Positions 16,341 through 25,356 of a stretch of DNA of 64,000 nucleotides are shown here, piece by piece. Origin of the DNA: Firm-04 sp045596625 (GTDB taxonomy: Bacteria > Bacillota > Clostridia > Oscillospirales > Ruminococcaceae). The position numbers and the translations under genes are program-made. Positions within the stretch are counted from its first letter, which is position 1, and each line of letters begins with the position of its first letter. Under the pieces are notes generated by a model, which was not told the DNA's origin, ran no database searches, and saw nothing but the letters and a program-made list of their open reading frames with translations. The DNA is taken from NCBI GenBank assembly GCA_045596625.1, contig JAZOCU010000054.1, positions 310,001-374,000 of the forward strand, in the 5' to 3' direction.

Positions 16341-17401
16341 TACTTCGCACCTCCGTTCAGTTTTACGATCTCAGCATAAACCTCAGCAGGTGTGGGGATC
16401 ACACCGCCGGTTCTGCCAAAGAAGGAAACAGGCTTCTTGCATTCCAATGCCAGCTTCACATCATCCACCATCTGACCCATACTCATTTCTACTGTCAGAA
16501 CGGACTTTGCATTCTCGCAGGCAGCACAAAGCTGCTTCTTCGGGAACGGCCACAGGGTGATCGGACGAAGCATACCTACCTTGATTCCCTCTGCTCTGGC
16601 CTTGTTGACTGCAGATTTTACCACACGAGCAGTGGCGCCATAAGCAACTACAACAATATCGGCATCCTCAGTCAGATAGGATTCGGCATCGGATTCCTCA
16701 GCCTCGATCACAGCATATCTGGCATAACGCTCCTTTACGATATCTTCCAGATCGTTTGCCTCAATATACAGAGAATTGACAATATGATGCTCTCTTGCCA
16801 TCTTGGTGCCATTTGCGGCCCAAGCAGACTTATCCACTTCTGTTGCGGTGATTTCAGGGAAGGAAACAGGCTCCATCATCTGACCCAACAGACCATCGGA
16901 AAGCAGCATCACCGGTACACGATACTTATCACCCAGATCAAAGGCATGGCTGACCAGATCTACTACCTCCTGTACAGAGGAAGGTGCCAGAACGATCAGA
17001 TGAAAATCACCGTGGCCAAGGCCCTTGGTTGCCTGCCAGTAGTCTGCCTGCGAAGGCTGAATGCCGCCCAGACCGGGGCCGCCGCGCTGTACGTTAATGA
17101 TCACAGCGGGCACATCAGAACCGGCAATATAGGAAATACCCTCGGACTTCAGCGAAACGCCGGGCGAGGAGGAGGAGGTCATAACACGCGTTCCGGTAGC
17201 AGCTGCGCCCAGCACCATGTTGATTGCAGCGACCTCGGATTCTGCCTGGAGAAATACACCGCCGCGCTTGGGCATCTGCTTGGAGAGATACTCCGAAAGC
17301 TCGGTCTGCGGTGTGATCGGATAGCCAAAGAAGCACTTGCAGCCTGCACGGATCGCAGCTTCGGCCAAGGCTTCATTGCCCTTCATCAAAACTTTTTCCA
17401 A
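16340..17401 (-). CDS. vorB: 2-oxoacid:ferredoxin oxidoreductase, alpha subunit (VorB-like)
   Basis: A 353-residue alpha subunit. GNEALAEAAIRAGCKCFFGY at the N-terminus, the PITPQTELSEYL block, and SSSSPGVSLKSEGISY with NVQRGGPGLGG match the subunits commonly annotated VorB (3-methyl-2-oxobutanoate:ferredoxin oxidoreductase). In fermentative Clostridia these complexes make or use branched-chain acyl-CoA and exchange electrons with ferredoxin. ilvE at 8227 acts on the same 2-oxoacids, which is compatible with, but does not prove, a branched-chain role. Confidence 0.9.
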   Translation of the reverse strand: MEKVLMKGNEALAEAAIRAGCKCFFGYPITPQTELSEYLSKQMPKRGGVFLQAESEVAAINMVLGAAATGTRVMTSSSSPGVSLKSEGISYIAGSDVPAVIINVQRGGPGLGGIQPSQADYWQATKGLGHGDFHLIVLAPSSVQEVVDLVSHAFDLGDKYRVPVMLLSDGLLGQMMEPVSFPEITATEVDKSAWAANGTKMAREHHIVNSLYIEANDLEDIVKERYARYAVIEAEESDAESYLTEDADIVVVAYGATARVVKSAVNKARAEGIKVGMLRPITLWPFPKKQLCAACENAKSVLTVEMSMGQMVDDVKLALECKKPVSFFGRTGGVIPTPAEVYAEIVKLNGGAK

Positions 17402-17421
17402 TGAAAATCTTCCTTTCTGGC

Positions 17422-17628
17422 TTATTTTTCAATTACGATAGCACAATCGGGACACATCATAGCGCACATAGCGCATCCGATACAAGCATCATCATCGGTA
17501 CATACTGCGGTAAACACGCCTTCCTTGTTGCGCTTTTCGTGCTGAATGGCAACAATATGCTTGGGGCAGGCGGTCGTACATAGCTCACAGCCCTTGCACC
17601 GATCGAAAATGACGGTCATTTTAGCCAT
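17422..17628 (-). CDS. 2-oxoacid:ferredoxin oxidoreductase, delta subunit (2x[4Fe-4S] ferredoxin)
   Basis: A 68-residue ferredoxin-like subunit with two CxxCxxCxxxCP motifs (CKGCELCTTACP and CIGCAMCAMMCP), each binding a 4Fe-4S cluster that passes electrons out of the complex. The start at 17628 (MAKMTVIF) is the second of two close ATGs; the first, at 17640, sits too near the AAAGGA site. It is the first of the four subunit genes. The spacing of 20 bp to the alpha gene supports an operon. Confidence 0.9.
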   Translation of the reverse strand: MAKMTVIFDRCKGCELCTTACPKHIVAIQHEKRNKEGVFTAVCTDDDACIGCAMCAMMCPDCAIVIEK

Positions 17629-17787
17629 AGCGGATACCATCCTTTCCGTGCAGCATATGCAGCATAAGAAACACTGCGATACCACACAAAATTCACGGGG
17701 TCAAACTTTCTATGCAAAGAGGCAGGATCTCTGCGCTCCTACAAAGCATATTTCATATACAGCCAAATGAGACAAACCTTTTCTTTA

Positions 17788-18471
17788 TCAGACCTGTACC
17801 CACGGCAGCTGCACCAGAACAGGGATCTGCAGCAGCGGACAATTGCCTGTATCAGGCTTGGGCAGATGCGCAGGTGCAGTGGTGCAAAGCAGCGGCAGAT
17901 CACAAAGCTCTGAAAGCTTCCATGCCTGCGGCATGCTTTCCTCGATCATCTCTGCAGTGGTTTCGGGTCCCAGATTGGTGTTGTTCACGAGGCCTGTCAG
18001 CTTCATGCGGCTGGCACGCTCGATTCCCTGCAGATAGCTCTTTGCTTCCTCGGCGGTACGGGTAAGATAGCGCCGGAAGGACAAAACCGCAAGCATATCC
18101 AACTCTCCGGTTTCGGCATAGCTGTTCAGAATATGGGAATAGCGTCCCAGAGCCACGGCGCCATCATCATCACCGCCCACGTCAATGAGCAGCATACCTT
18201 CCCGGGCAGCAAGACCGCCCAGATCAAATCGGATACTGGGGATATCCACGTTGGTATTGGCAAACTCCGGTGCACACAGTGTAATGCCCTTCTGGGCAAA
18301 CGCATCTGCAAAATCCGCAGTACGGAAATAGGGATTGACCAAATCGAAATCCACTACTGTGACTTTTTGGCCTTCCTCTGCCAGACGCAATGCCAACGCA
18401 GCAGTGAAATTGGTTTTTCCGGAGCCGTAATGTCCGGTCACAACAACAATCTTTTTCAGTGTATGTATCAA
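17788..18471 (-). CDS. MinD/ParA-like P-loop ATPase
   Basis: 227 residues. GHYGSGKTNF (about 13-22) is a Walker A motif, VVDFDLVNPYFRTADF (about 39-54) resembles the MinD/ParA A' region, and LLIDVGGDDDGAVALGRY contains Walker B. Homologues often sit next to ferredoxin-dependent oxidoreductase operons in Clostridia, which suggests a role in cluster insertion or complex assembly (inference). It lies 159 bp upstream of the delta subunit on the same strand and has its own promoter at 18514. Confidence 0.75.
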   Translation of the reverse strand: MIHTLKKIVVVTGHYGSGKTNFTAALALRLAEEGQKVTVVDFDLVNPYFRTADFADAFAQKGITLCAPEFANTNVDIPSIRFDLGGLAAREGMLLIDVGGDDDGAVALGRYSHILNSYAETGELDMLAVLSFRRYLTRTAEEAKSYLQGIERASRMKLTGLVNNTNLGPETTAEMIEESMPQAWKLSELCDLPLLCTTAPAHLPKPDTGNCPLLQIPVLVQLPWVQV

Positions 18472-18513
18472 AAGGATCGGCTCCTTTCTCTCATATTTTC
18501 TGGTTTACCCTAT

Positions 18514-18542
18514 ATTATAGCACAATCCATCGCCGATTGCAA
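18514..18542 (-). promoter_or_regulatory. Sigma-A-type promoter for the P-loop ATPase and oxidoreductase operon
   Basis: Minus strand: TTGCAA (18537-18542), a 17-bp spacer and an extended -10 TGCTATAAT (TATAAT at 18514-18519), 42 bp before the ATG. Confidence 0.82.
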
Positions 18543-18631
18543 GAAACGATATCAACAAAAAATGCAGTGAAATCCTCTGCAACTTTGGAAACAAAGCAAT
18601 TCCCAAAGCAGGGCGATCCTTCGGTCGTTGC

Positions 18632-18660
18632 TTGACAAGACGCTGAAAATATGGTATATT
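18632..18660 (+). promoter_or_regulatory. Sigma-A-type promoter for ylbF-mutS-mutL-miaA
   Basis: Consensus TTGACA (18632-18637), a 17-bp spacer and TATATT (18655-18660). The leader to the ylbF ATG is about 126 bp. Confidence 0.82.
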
Positions 18661-18786
18661 TTAGAGTGGATTTTTATGCGTACATACGCTGCTTCACGGA
18701 AATGCTACTGCATGGGAATCCCAATATCACAAATTCGGTTTCTCCGGTTTTTCGGAGATCCCCATACAGAAAGGACGAACGATATC

Positions 18787-19206
18787 ATGAGCACAACACA
18801 ATTGACCGCAATGGCAAAAGAACTGGGCAAGGCACTCCAGCAGGATGAGCGTTATCTGGCATTCCGCAAGGCAGCCGCTGCCAATGATGAGGACAAGTCT
18901 CTGCAGGATCAGATCGGCAAATTCAATCTGCTGCGTCTGGATCTTGGCAATGAAGAAGATAAACCCAATCCCGATCAGCAGCGCATCGATGCACTGAACG
19001 CACAAATGCAGACCCTTTACGGCGAAATTATGCAGAATGAAAATATGAAGCATTATCAAGCTGCCCGTGCCGAATTTGAACAAATGCTGGATGGCATCAA
19101 CCGCATCATCGCAATGAGTGCTGCCGGTCAGGATCCCGATTCCTATGATCCCACTGCACAGGCAAGCTGCGGCGGCAATTGCAGCGCCTGCGGCGGCTGT
19201 CACTGA
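18787..19206 (+). CDS. YlbF/YmcA-family protein with Cys-rich tail
   Basis: 139 residues. Residues 1-110 form the helical YlbF/YmcA (DUF964) domain (MAKELGKALQQDERYLAFR). In Bacillus subtilis YlbF acts with YmcA and YaaT to promote RNase Y-dependent mRNA maturation, and that complex carries Fe-S clusters. The C-terminal tail here, CGGNCSACGGCH, has four Cys and a His, a plausible metal or cluster site. The start at 18787 has AAAGGA about 11 bp upstream. mutS follows 76 bp later. Confidence 0.82.
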   Translation: MSTTQLTAMAKELGKALQQDERYLAFRKAAAANDEDKSLQDQIGKFNLLRLDLGNEEDKPNPDQQRIDALNAQMQTLYGEIMQNENMKHYQAARAEFEQMLDGINRIIAMSAAGQDPDSYDPTAQASCGGNCSACGGCH

Positions 19207-19282
19207 ATCAGATCTACGACTGCAAAAGGGGGAGCGATCCCCCTGCCACTATTTCAATGAAAAAAGATCGGAGTGACAGCAT

Positions 19283-21907
19283 ATGCCGGAAAAGATTGAT
19301 AAAGACCGCCTTTCACCCATGATGCAGCAGTATCTCTCCATTAAGGAAGCTTCGGGGGATGCCATTGTATTTTTCCGTCTGGGTGATTTTTATGAGATGT
19401 TCTTCGATGATGCGATACTGGTTTCCAGATTGCTGGAGCTGACGCTGACCGGAAGAGACTGTGGTCTGCCCACCCGTGCGCCCATGTGCGGTGTACCCTA
19501 TCACAGCGCAGAGCAATATCTCAAGCGGCTGGTAGGTCTCGGCTATCGGGTAGCGATCTGCGAACAGATGCAGGATCCTGCCCTTGCCAAAGGTCTGGTA
19601 GAGCGCGGTATCATCCGCGTTGTCACTCCCGGCACCATCATTGAATCCACCATGCTGGATGAATCCAACTGCAATTATCTTTGCGCTATATGGAGTCAAG
19701 GCGAATGCAGCGCAATTTGTGCTGCGGATATCTCTACCGGTGCAGTGAATCTGCATCTTGCCGAAGGAGAAAGCCGATGTGATCAGATCATCAGTCTGCT
19801 GGATCGTTATCATCCTTCCGAAATCCTGATTACACAATCTTTTCTGGATCTGAAGTCTGTCACCGACTATCTTCGCACCCGAACCGGCTGTATGATCACA
19901 ATGCGGGATGACGATTGCTTCTCACAGCAAAAGCATCGGGGAACGGTGCTCAAGCAGTGCTCTGCCGATTCCTTTGCCGCACTGGGGCTTTCAGAGGATG
20001 GCCCCGATAGTGCTTGTGCCTGCGGTCTGTTTCAATATATCGCAGAGACGCAGTGTGCATTGGTCGGCAGATTCACCGCTATCACACTGCATGGTGCTGA
20101 CAGCGTTATGGGACTGGATGCCGCTGCCAGAAGAAATCTGGAGCTGACTGAAACCTTGCGTTCCCATGAAAAAAAAGGTTCTCTGCTGGGCGTGCTGGAT
20201 CGTACCGAAACCGCAATGGGCAGAAGAATGCTCCGCACATGGATCGAGCAGCCGTTGACCGCTCCCACAAGGATCATGGAACGGCTGGGTGCCATAGAAC
20301 AGCTGATCCGCAGCAGTGTGGTGCTGATGGAGCTGCAATCCCTGATGGAGCAGGTCTTTGATCTGGAACGGCTGATGTCCCGTGTGATGTTCCAGAAAGC
20401 AACGCCCAGAGATATCAAAGCACTTTCTCAGACCGCCTTGCAGCTTCCGCTGATAAAAGAACAGCTTCTTGCGCTGCCGCAGAGCAAGCTGCTCCGACGA
20501 TTGGAAAAGGAGATCTCTCCGCTGAATGAGATCGCCGATCTGGTAGAGCGTGCTCTGATCGAAGATCCGCCTGCACTGCTCAAGGATGGCGGCGTGATCC
20601 GGGACGGCTTCCACGAGGAGCTGGATGCACTGCGCCATGCCATGAATCACGGCGGCGAACTGATCGAAGCCATTGAACAGAAGGAACGGGATCGTACCGG
20701 CATCAAAACTCTGAAAACCGGTTATCATCGTGTGTTCGGCTATTATCTGGAAGTCAGCCGTTCTTATTTTGATCTGGTCCCTGATGACTGGACGCGCAAA
20801 CAGACGCTCGCAAATTGCGAACGCTTTATCACACAGGAGCTGAAGCAGGCAGAAAACACCATCATTGGCGCGAAAGAAAAGGCGTTGGCTCTTGAAAACA
20901 TGATCTTCAACGAGCTGCGGGATTTCATTGCACAGCGATTGGCACCGGTGCAGAAAACCGCCGCAGCCGTGGCACAGGTGGATGTGCTCTGCTCACTGGC
21001 GGCAGTTGCCATGGAAAATGAATACTGTAAGCCCGAAATTGCTGTGGATGGCAGACTCGAGATCCGCGACGGACGGCATCCTGTGGTAGAGCAAATGCTT
21101 TCGGATACTCCGTTTGTCCCCAATGATGTGCTGCTGGATCAGAAAAGCAACCGACTTGCTATCATTACCGGCCCGAATATGAGCGGTAAATCCACCTATA
21201 TGCGGCAAACAGCACTGATCGTATTGATGGCACAGATGGGAAGCTTCGTGCCTGCGAAATATGCAAGGATCTCCGTGGTAGATCAGATCTTCACCCGTGT
21301 GGGAGCATCCGATGATCTGACTGCCGGCGAGAGTACCTTTATGGTGGAGATGCATGAGGTCTCCAATATTCTGAAGCACGCTACTGCCGATAGTCTTGTG
21401 ATTCTGGATGAAGTAGGCAGAGGCACCTCTACCTTTGACGGCATCAGTATCGCAAGAGCAGTTGCTGAATACATCGCCGGTAAACAGATCGGCTGCAAAA
21501 CCCTTTTTGCTACGCATTATCATGAGCTTACCATGCTGGAAGGACAATGCGATGGCGTACGGAATCTGAGTGTTGCTGTAAAAAAGCACGGAGATACCAT
21601 CCGTTTTCTGCGAAAGATCGTAGATGGTGCTGCCGATGACAGCTATGGCATCGAGGTAGCAAAGCTTGCAGGCCTGCCCAATCGTGTTACTGCAAGAGCC
21701 AAAACACTGCTCACAGAGCTGGAAGCACAAAGCCGTGCGGAAAAAGAAGCCCATCGTGCGGCACAGCAGCAGGATACCATGCAAATGAGCTTTGCTGCCG
21801 ATTCCGATGAACAGGTCATTTCTCAGCTCCGTAAAACCAATATTGCAGAGCTGACCGATGCGGAATGCCGCGAGCTGCTCTCTGATCTTTCCGCCATGCT
21901 TCAATAA
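19283..21907 (+). CDS. mutS: DNA mismatch repair protein MutS
   Basis: An 874-residue mismatch-recognition ATPase, usual length. The N-terminal FFRLGDFYEMFFDDA carries the Phe-x-Glu mismatch-reading motif (seen as DFYEMF). GPNMSGKSTYM (about residue 630) is Walker A, VILDEVGRGTSTFDG is Walker B/signature, and TLFATHYHELT follows. It binds mismatches as a dimer and recruits MutL, encoded 79 bp downstream. A GGAG site precedes the ATG. Confidence 0.98.
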   Translation: MPEKIDKDRLSPMMQQYLSIKEASGDAIVFFRLGDFYEMFFDDAILVSRLLELTLTGRDCGLPTRAPMCGVPYHSAEQYLKRLVGLGYRVAICEQMQDPALAKGLVERGIIRVVTPGTIIESTMLDESNCNYLCAIWSQGECSAICAADISTGAVNLHLAEGESRCDQIISLLDRYHPSEILITQSFLDLKSVTDYLRTRTGCMITMRDDDCFSQQKHRGTVLKQCSADSFAALGLSEDGPDSACACGLFQYIAETQCALVGRFTAITLHGADSVMGLDAAARRNLELTETLRSHEKKGSLLGVLDRTETAMGRRMLRTWIEQPLTAPTRIMERLGAIEQLIRSSVVLMELQSLMEQVFDLERLMSRVMFQKATPRDIKALSQTALQLPLIKEQLLALPQSKLLRRLEKEISPLNEIADLVERALIEDPPALLKDGGVIRDGFHEELDALRHAMNHGGELIEAIEQKERDRTGIKTLKTGYHRVFGYYLEVSRSYFDLVPDDWTRKQTLANCERFITQELKQAENTIIGAKEKALALENMIFNELRDFIAQRLAPVQKTAAAVAQVDVLCSLAAVAMENEYCKPEIAVDGRLEIRDGRHPVVEQMLSDTPFVPNDVLLDQKSNRLAIITGPNMSGKSTYMRQTALIVLMAQMGSFVPAKYARISVVDQIFTRVGASDDLTAGESTFMVEMHEVSNILKHATADSLVILDEVGRGTSTFDGISIARAVAEYIAGKQIGCKTLFATHYHELTMLEGQCDGVRNLSVAVKKHGDTIRFLRKIVDGAADDSYGIEVAKLAGLPNRVTARAKTLLTELEAQSRAEKEAHRAAQQQDTMQMSFAADSDEQVISQLRKTNIAELTDAECRELLSDLSAMLQ

Positions 21908-21986
21908 ATAGAGAAATCAAACACATTCCTTACTGAATCAAAGCCTTGTTCAAAATCCCACAGAAGATATTTGAAAGGAGCACGCT

Positions 21987-24008
21987 ATGCCGGATATTCA
22001 TGTCTTGCCAAAGGATATTGCAGAGCTGATCGCCGCAGGTGAAGTCATCGAACGTCCTGCATCGGTGCTGAAAGAACTGACCGAAAATGCTGTGGATGCC
22101 GGTGCAAAACGCATTACTGCCGAACTGAAGCGCGGCGGTGTCCTGTATCTGCGTGTGACAGATGACGGCTGCGGCATTGCCCCCGAACAAGTACAGACTG
22201 CTTTTTTGCGTCATGCCACAAGCAAGATCAAAGAAAAATATGATCTGGAACAGATCATGACACTGGGATTTCGCGGAGAAGCATTGGCTTCGGTCTGTGC
22301 GGTATCCCGCACCGAGCTGCTGACCAGACAAAAAGGTGCGCCTCTGGGCGTTCATTATGTCATCGAAGCAGGCGAAGAACAGAGCTTTGAGCAAAGCGGC
22401 TGCCCCGAAGGCACTACCATTATCGTGCGGGACCTGTTCTACAACGTACCGGTGCGTGCAGGCTTTCTCAAAAAGGATACAGCAGAGGGCAATGCTTGTG
22501 CTGCGGTGTTCCAGAAGATCGCGCTTTCCCATCCGGAAATCTCCTTCCGGCTGATTCGGGAAAACAAAACCGAATTCTGCACCCCGGGCGATGGCAAGCT
22601 CTATTCCGCTATCTACGCTATTTTCGGCAAGGATTTTGCCCGTGATCTGCTGCCTGTACAATTCCGGGAATCGCAAGATGATACCGAAGGCATCTCGATC
22701 GAAGGCTATGCCATCAAGCCTTTATACGCCAAACAAAATCGTGCATTTCAGTTCTTTTTTGTCAATGGCAGAGCTGTGCGTTCCATGACTTGCACCGCTG
22801 CACTGGAGGAAGCATACCGCACCCTTCTGATGACGGGCAAATATCCTGCCTGTGTGATGCAGATTCATATTTCTCCCCGTACTGTAGATGTCAATATGCA
22901 TCCCACTAAGGCAGAAGTGCGGTTCTCCGATGAAAAGCGAGTGTTCTCGGCAGTTTATTTTGCAGCCATGAACGCCCTCACGCAAAACGGCTTGCTGTAT
23001 GAGTTCCGCATGCCCGAACCACAGCAGATCCCACCACAAAAAGCCAAAAAAACCGATTGGTTTGCGCCCGTTCCGGGGCAGGATTCCAACACACCGGAAC
23101 CTCTGCCTGTGGCATCTGCAAAGCCGTCTGCGCCAATGATTCCGCCTGCTGTTTCAGAGGAATCGAACACTTTCACAGCTTCTTCCGCTGCAGCAGCACC
23201 AAAGCCTGTGCCGCCGCAAACGCCTCCGCCGATTGCGGCTCCCACAAAAATCACCGTACCATCCGAACAAACGGCCACAGCACCATCCGAGCCGATTGCA
23301 GTATGGCCTTCCGCTTCTGTAAAGGAACCTCCTGCGCAAGAAGCGCTTGCCGCATTCCCCCATCTGATGGCGGCAATGCAGCAGCGATCTGCCGCACCCA
23401 CGGCAGAAACGGCTGACAAGGCTGAAGCTCCCGCACTGCCGCCCATCCGTGTTATTGGTGAACTATTCTCCAATTATGTACTGGCTGAGGCAGGCGAACA
23501 GTTTGTGATGATCGATAAGCACGCGGCTCATGAGCGCATTCTGTTTGAGCGTTTCCGCAAGCGGCAATGCAAGGATCGTCAGATCCTGCTGCAGCCTGCA
23601 TCGGTATTACTGCCCTCCTCTGAATGTGCGGCATTACAGGAACAGGCAGATGTGCTGAAACAGGTCGGCTTTACATTTTCTTTTGAAAAAGCTCCCATCG
23701 TGATGCTCACAGGCGTTCCAATGAGCTGTGCTGATCTGGATTTTGATGTGATCATTCCCGAGCTTGCTGCACATTGCGCCATGGAGCTTCGTCAGCCGGA
23801 TGCTCATTTACTGGATGATTATTTCCATACCATCGCCTGCAAAGCAGCAATCCGTGCCGGCGATCACAGCACCACGCAGGAATTGCAGGTGCTCGCTGAA
23901 CGGGTATGGACAGATGACAGCATCCGCCATTGTCCTCACGGCAGACCGGTGTTGTTCACGCTCTCAAAATACAAAATCGAAAAGCAATTCCAACGGATTC
24001 AATCCTGA
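21987..24008 (+). CDS. mutL: DNA mismatch repair protein MutL with endonuclease motif
   Basis: 673 residues. The N-terminal GHKL ATPase has VIERPASVLKELTENAVDAG, DDGCGI and TLGFRGEALASV. A long Pro/Ala-rich linker spans about 345-480. The C-terminal domain has DKHAAHERILFE (about 509-520), matching the DQHAxxExxxxE nicking motif with Lys for Gln, together with ACKAAIRAG and CPHGRP, which complete the metal site. It therefore probably nicks DNA itself, as in bacteria without MutH. An AAAGGAG site lies before the ATG. Confidence 0.97.
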   Translation: MPDIHVLPKDIAELIAAGEVIERPASVLKELTENAVDAGAKRITAELKRGGVLYLRVTDDGCGIAPEQVQTAFLRHATSKIKEKYDLEQIMTLGFRGEALASVCAVSRTELLTRQKGAPLGVHYVIEAGEEQSFEQSGCPEGTTIIVRDLFYNVPVRAGFLKKDTAEGNACAAVFQKIALSHPEISFRLIRENKTEFCTPGDGKLYSAIYAIFGKDFARDLLPVQFRESQDDTEGISIEGYAIKPLYAKQNRAFQFFFVNGRAVRSMTCTAALEEAYRTLLMTGKYPACVMQIHISPRTVDVNMHPTKAEVRFSDEKRVFSAVYFAAMNALTQNGLLYEFRMPEPQQIPPQKAKKTDWFAPVPGQDSNTPEPLPVASAKPSAPMIPPAVSEESNTFTASSAAAAPKPVPPQTPPPIAAPTKITVPSEQTATAPSEPIAVWPSASVKEPPAQEALAAFPHLMAAMQQRSAAPTAETADKAEAPALPPIRVIGELFSNYVLAEAGEQFVMIDKHAAHERILFERFRKRQCKDRQILLQPASVLLPSSECAALQEQADVLKQVGFTFSFEKAPIVMLTGVPMSCADLDFDVIIPELAAHCAMELRQPDAHLLDDYFHTIACKAAIRAGDHSTTQELQVLAERVWTDDSIRHCPHGRPVLFTLSKYKIEKQFQRIQS

Positions 24009-24041
24009 CATATCCCAAACAGAAAGGAGACTGCTGCCGTT

Positions 24042-25001
24042 ATGATATATCCGTCTACCGAAAAACCACCCGTTCTGGCAGTAGTCGGCGCCACAGCATC
24101 CGGCAAAACTGCATTGGGCGTTATGCTGGCGCAATGCTATGACGGCGAGGTGGTCTCTGCCGATTCCATGCAGATCTACAAGGGGCTGGATATCGCTACC
24201 GCAAAACCTACGCCGGAAGAAATGCAGGGGATCCCCCATCACCTCATCAGCTTCCTATCACCAGAAACGCCCTGTTCCGTAGCAGATTATGTGGAATATG
24301 CACGCAAAGTGATTGCACAGATCCACGCCAAAGGCAAGCTGCCGATCGTTGTCGGCGGCACCGGATTGTATGTAGACAGCCTGTTGGATAATATTCAATT
24401 TCCGGATATTCCAAGCTCGGAAGCCCTGCGGCGGCAGCTTGCAGAAGAAGCCGCACAAAACGGCAATGCCGTTCTGCTGGAACGTCTGCGCCAATGGGAT
24501 CCCGAAACAGCCGCACGGCTCCATGCAAACAATCTGCGGCGCATCATAAGAGCGTTGGAAGTCTATCAGCTGACAGGTACCCCCTTGAGCGAATATGCAA
24601 GACAAAGCCGAGCGGTACCGCCTCCGTGGAACATTCTCCGAATCGGCATCGGCTTTGCGGATCGGCAGATGCTTTATACACGCATCGGACTGCGTGTGGA
24701 TCAGATGATCAGACAAGGACTGACCGATGAGGTGCGGGAGGAATATGAAAGCGGCCGCCGCCGTGCCACAGCCGCCGCAGCCATCGGCTATAAGGAACTG
24801 CTGCCATGGCTTAGACAGGAAGCTTCGTTGGATGCGTGCATTGCAGTCTTGAAGCAGGAAACCTGCCGCTATGCCAAACGACAAGGAACTTGGTTTCGTC
24901 GAAATGAGCAAATTCAATGGCTTGTGCGAGATGATATTTATGAAAATGTTGAAATTTTGGAGAAATGCCAAAAAATGATAGCAAAACACGTGGAGTTGTG
25001 A
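24042..25001 (+). CDS. miaA: tRNA dimethylallyltransferase MiaA
   Basis: A 319-residue enzyme that adds a dimethylallyl group to A37 of tRNAs reading UNN codons, the substrate for MiaB (5041). VVGATASGKTALGV (about 11-24) is the P-loop, DSMQIYKGLDIATAKP binds the acceptor base region, and GGTGLYVDSLL is conserved. It lies 33 bp after mutL with an AAAGGAG site, and hfq follows. The mutL-miaA-hfq order is widely conserved in bacteria. Confidence 0.97.
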   Translation: MIYPSTEKPPVLAVVGATASGKTALGVMLAQCYDGEVVSADSMQIYKGLDIATAKPTPEEMQGIPHHLISFLSPETPCSVADYVEYARKVIAQIHAKGKLPIVVGGTGLYVDSLLDNIQFPDIPSSEALRRQLAEEAAQNGNAVLLERLRQWDPETAARLHANNLRRIIRALEVYQLTGTPLSEYARQSRAVPPPWNILRIGIGFADRQMLYTRIGLRVDQMIRQGLTDEVREEYESGRRRATAAAAIGYKELLPWLRQEASLDACIAVLKQETCRYAKRQGTWFRRNEQIQWLVRDDIYENVEILEKCQKMIAKHVEL

Positions 25002-25007
25002 TATAAT
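25002..25007 (+). promoter_or_regulatory. Probable -10 of an hfq promoter
   Basis: An extended -10 TGATATAAT overlaps the miaA stop codon. The matching -35 is weak (TAGCAA, 17 bp upstream), so this may be a secondary promoter. The leader to hfq is about 104 bp. Confidence 0.5.
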
Positions 25008-25110
25008 GTATTTTGTGTAGGTGAACGTGTTTGCGGTTTTGTCAGCGTTTTACCACACCGTACCATAACAGACACACATATTACAATAAAAGAGAAATGA
25101 GGCAAGGTTT

Positions 25111-25353
25111 ATGGCTAAGAGCTTGAATTTACAGGACGTTTTCCTCAACCAAGCAAGAAAAGATCGCATCCCGCTGACGATTTTTCTGATGCATGGCTAT
25201 CAGTTCAAAGGCGTTGTGCGCGGCTTTGACAGCTATACTGTGATCTTGGAGTGCGACGGCAAGCAGCAGCTTGTATTCAAGCATGCAATCTCCACGATCA
25301 TCCCCGCAAGAGCAATTTCGATTCTGGATGCCATCGATAAGGAAGAAGGCTGA
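25111..25353 (+). CDS. hfq: RNA chaperone Hfq
   Basis: An 80-residue Sm-like hexameric RNA chaperone that helps small RNAs pair with mRNAs. LNLQDVFLNQARKDRIPLTI is the Sm1 lead with the conserved Gln and Asn. GYQFKGVVRGFDSYTVIL is Sm1, and FKHAISTIIP is the Sm2 motif with the Lys-His pair. The acidic tail is short. It starts 109 bp after miaA and is followed 3 bp later by the HlyD-like gene. Confidence 0.97.
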   Translation: MAKSLNLQDVFLNQARKDRIPLTIFLMHGYQFKGVVRGFDSYTVILECDGKQQLVFKHAISTIIPARAISILDAIDKEEG

Positions 25354-25356
25354 TCC

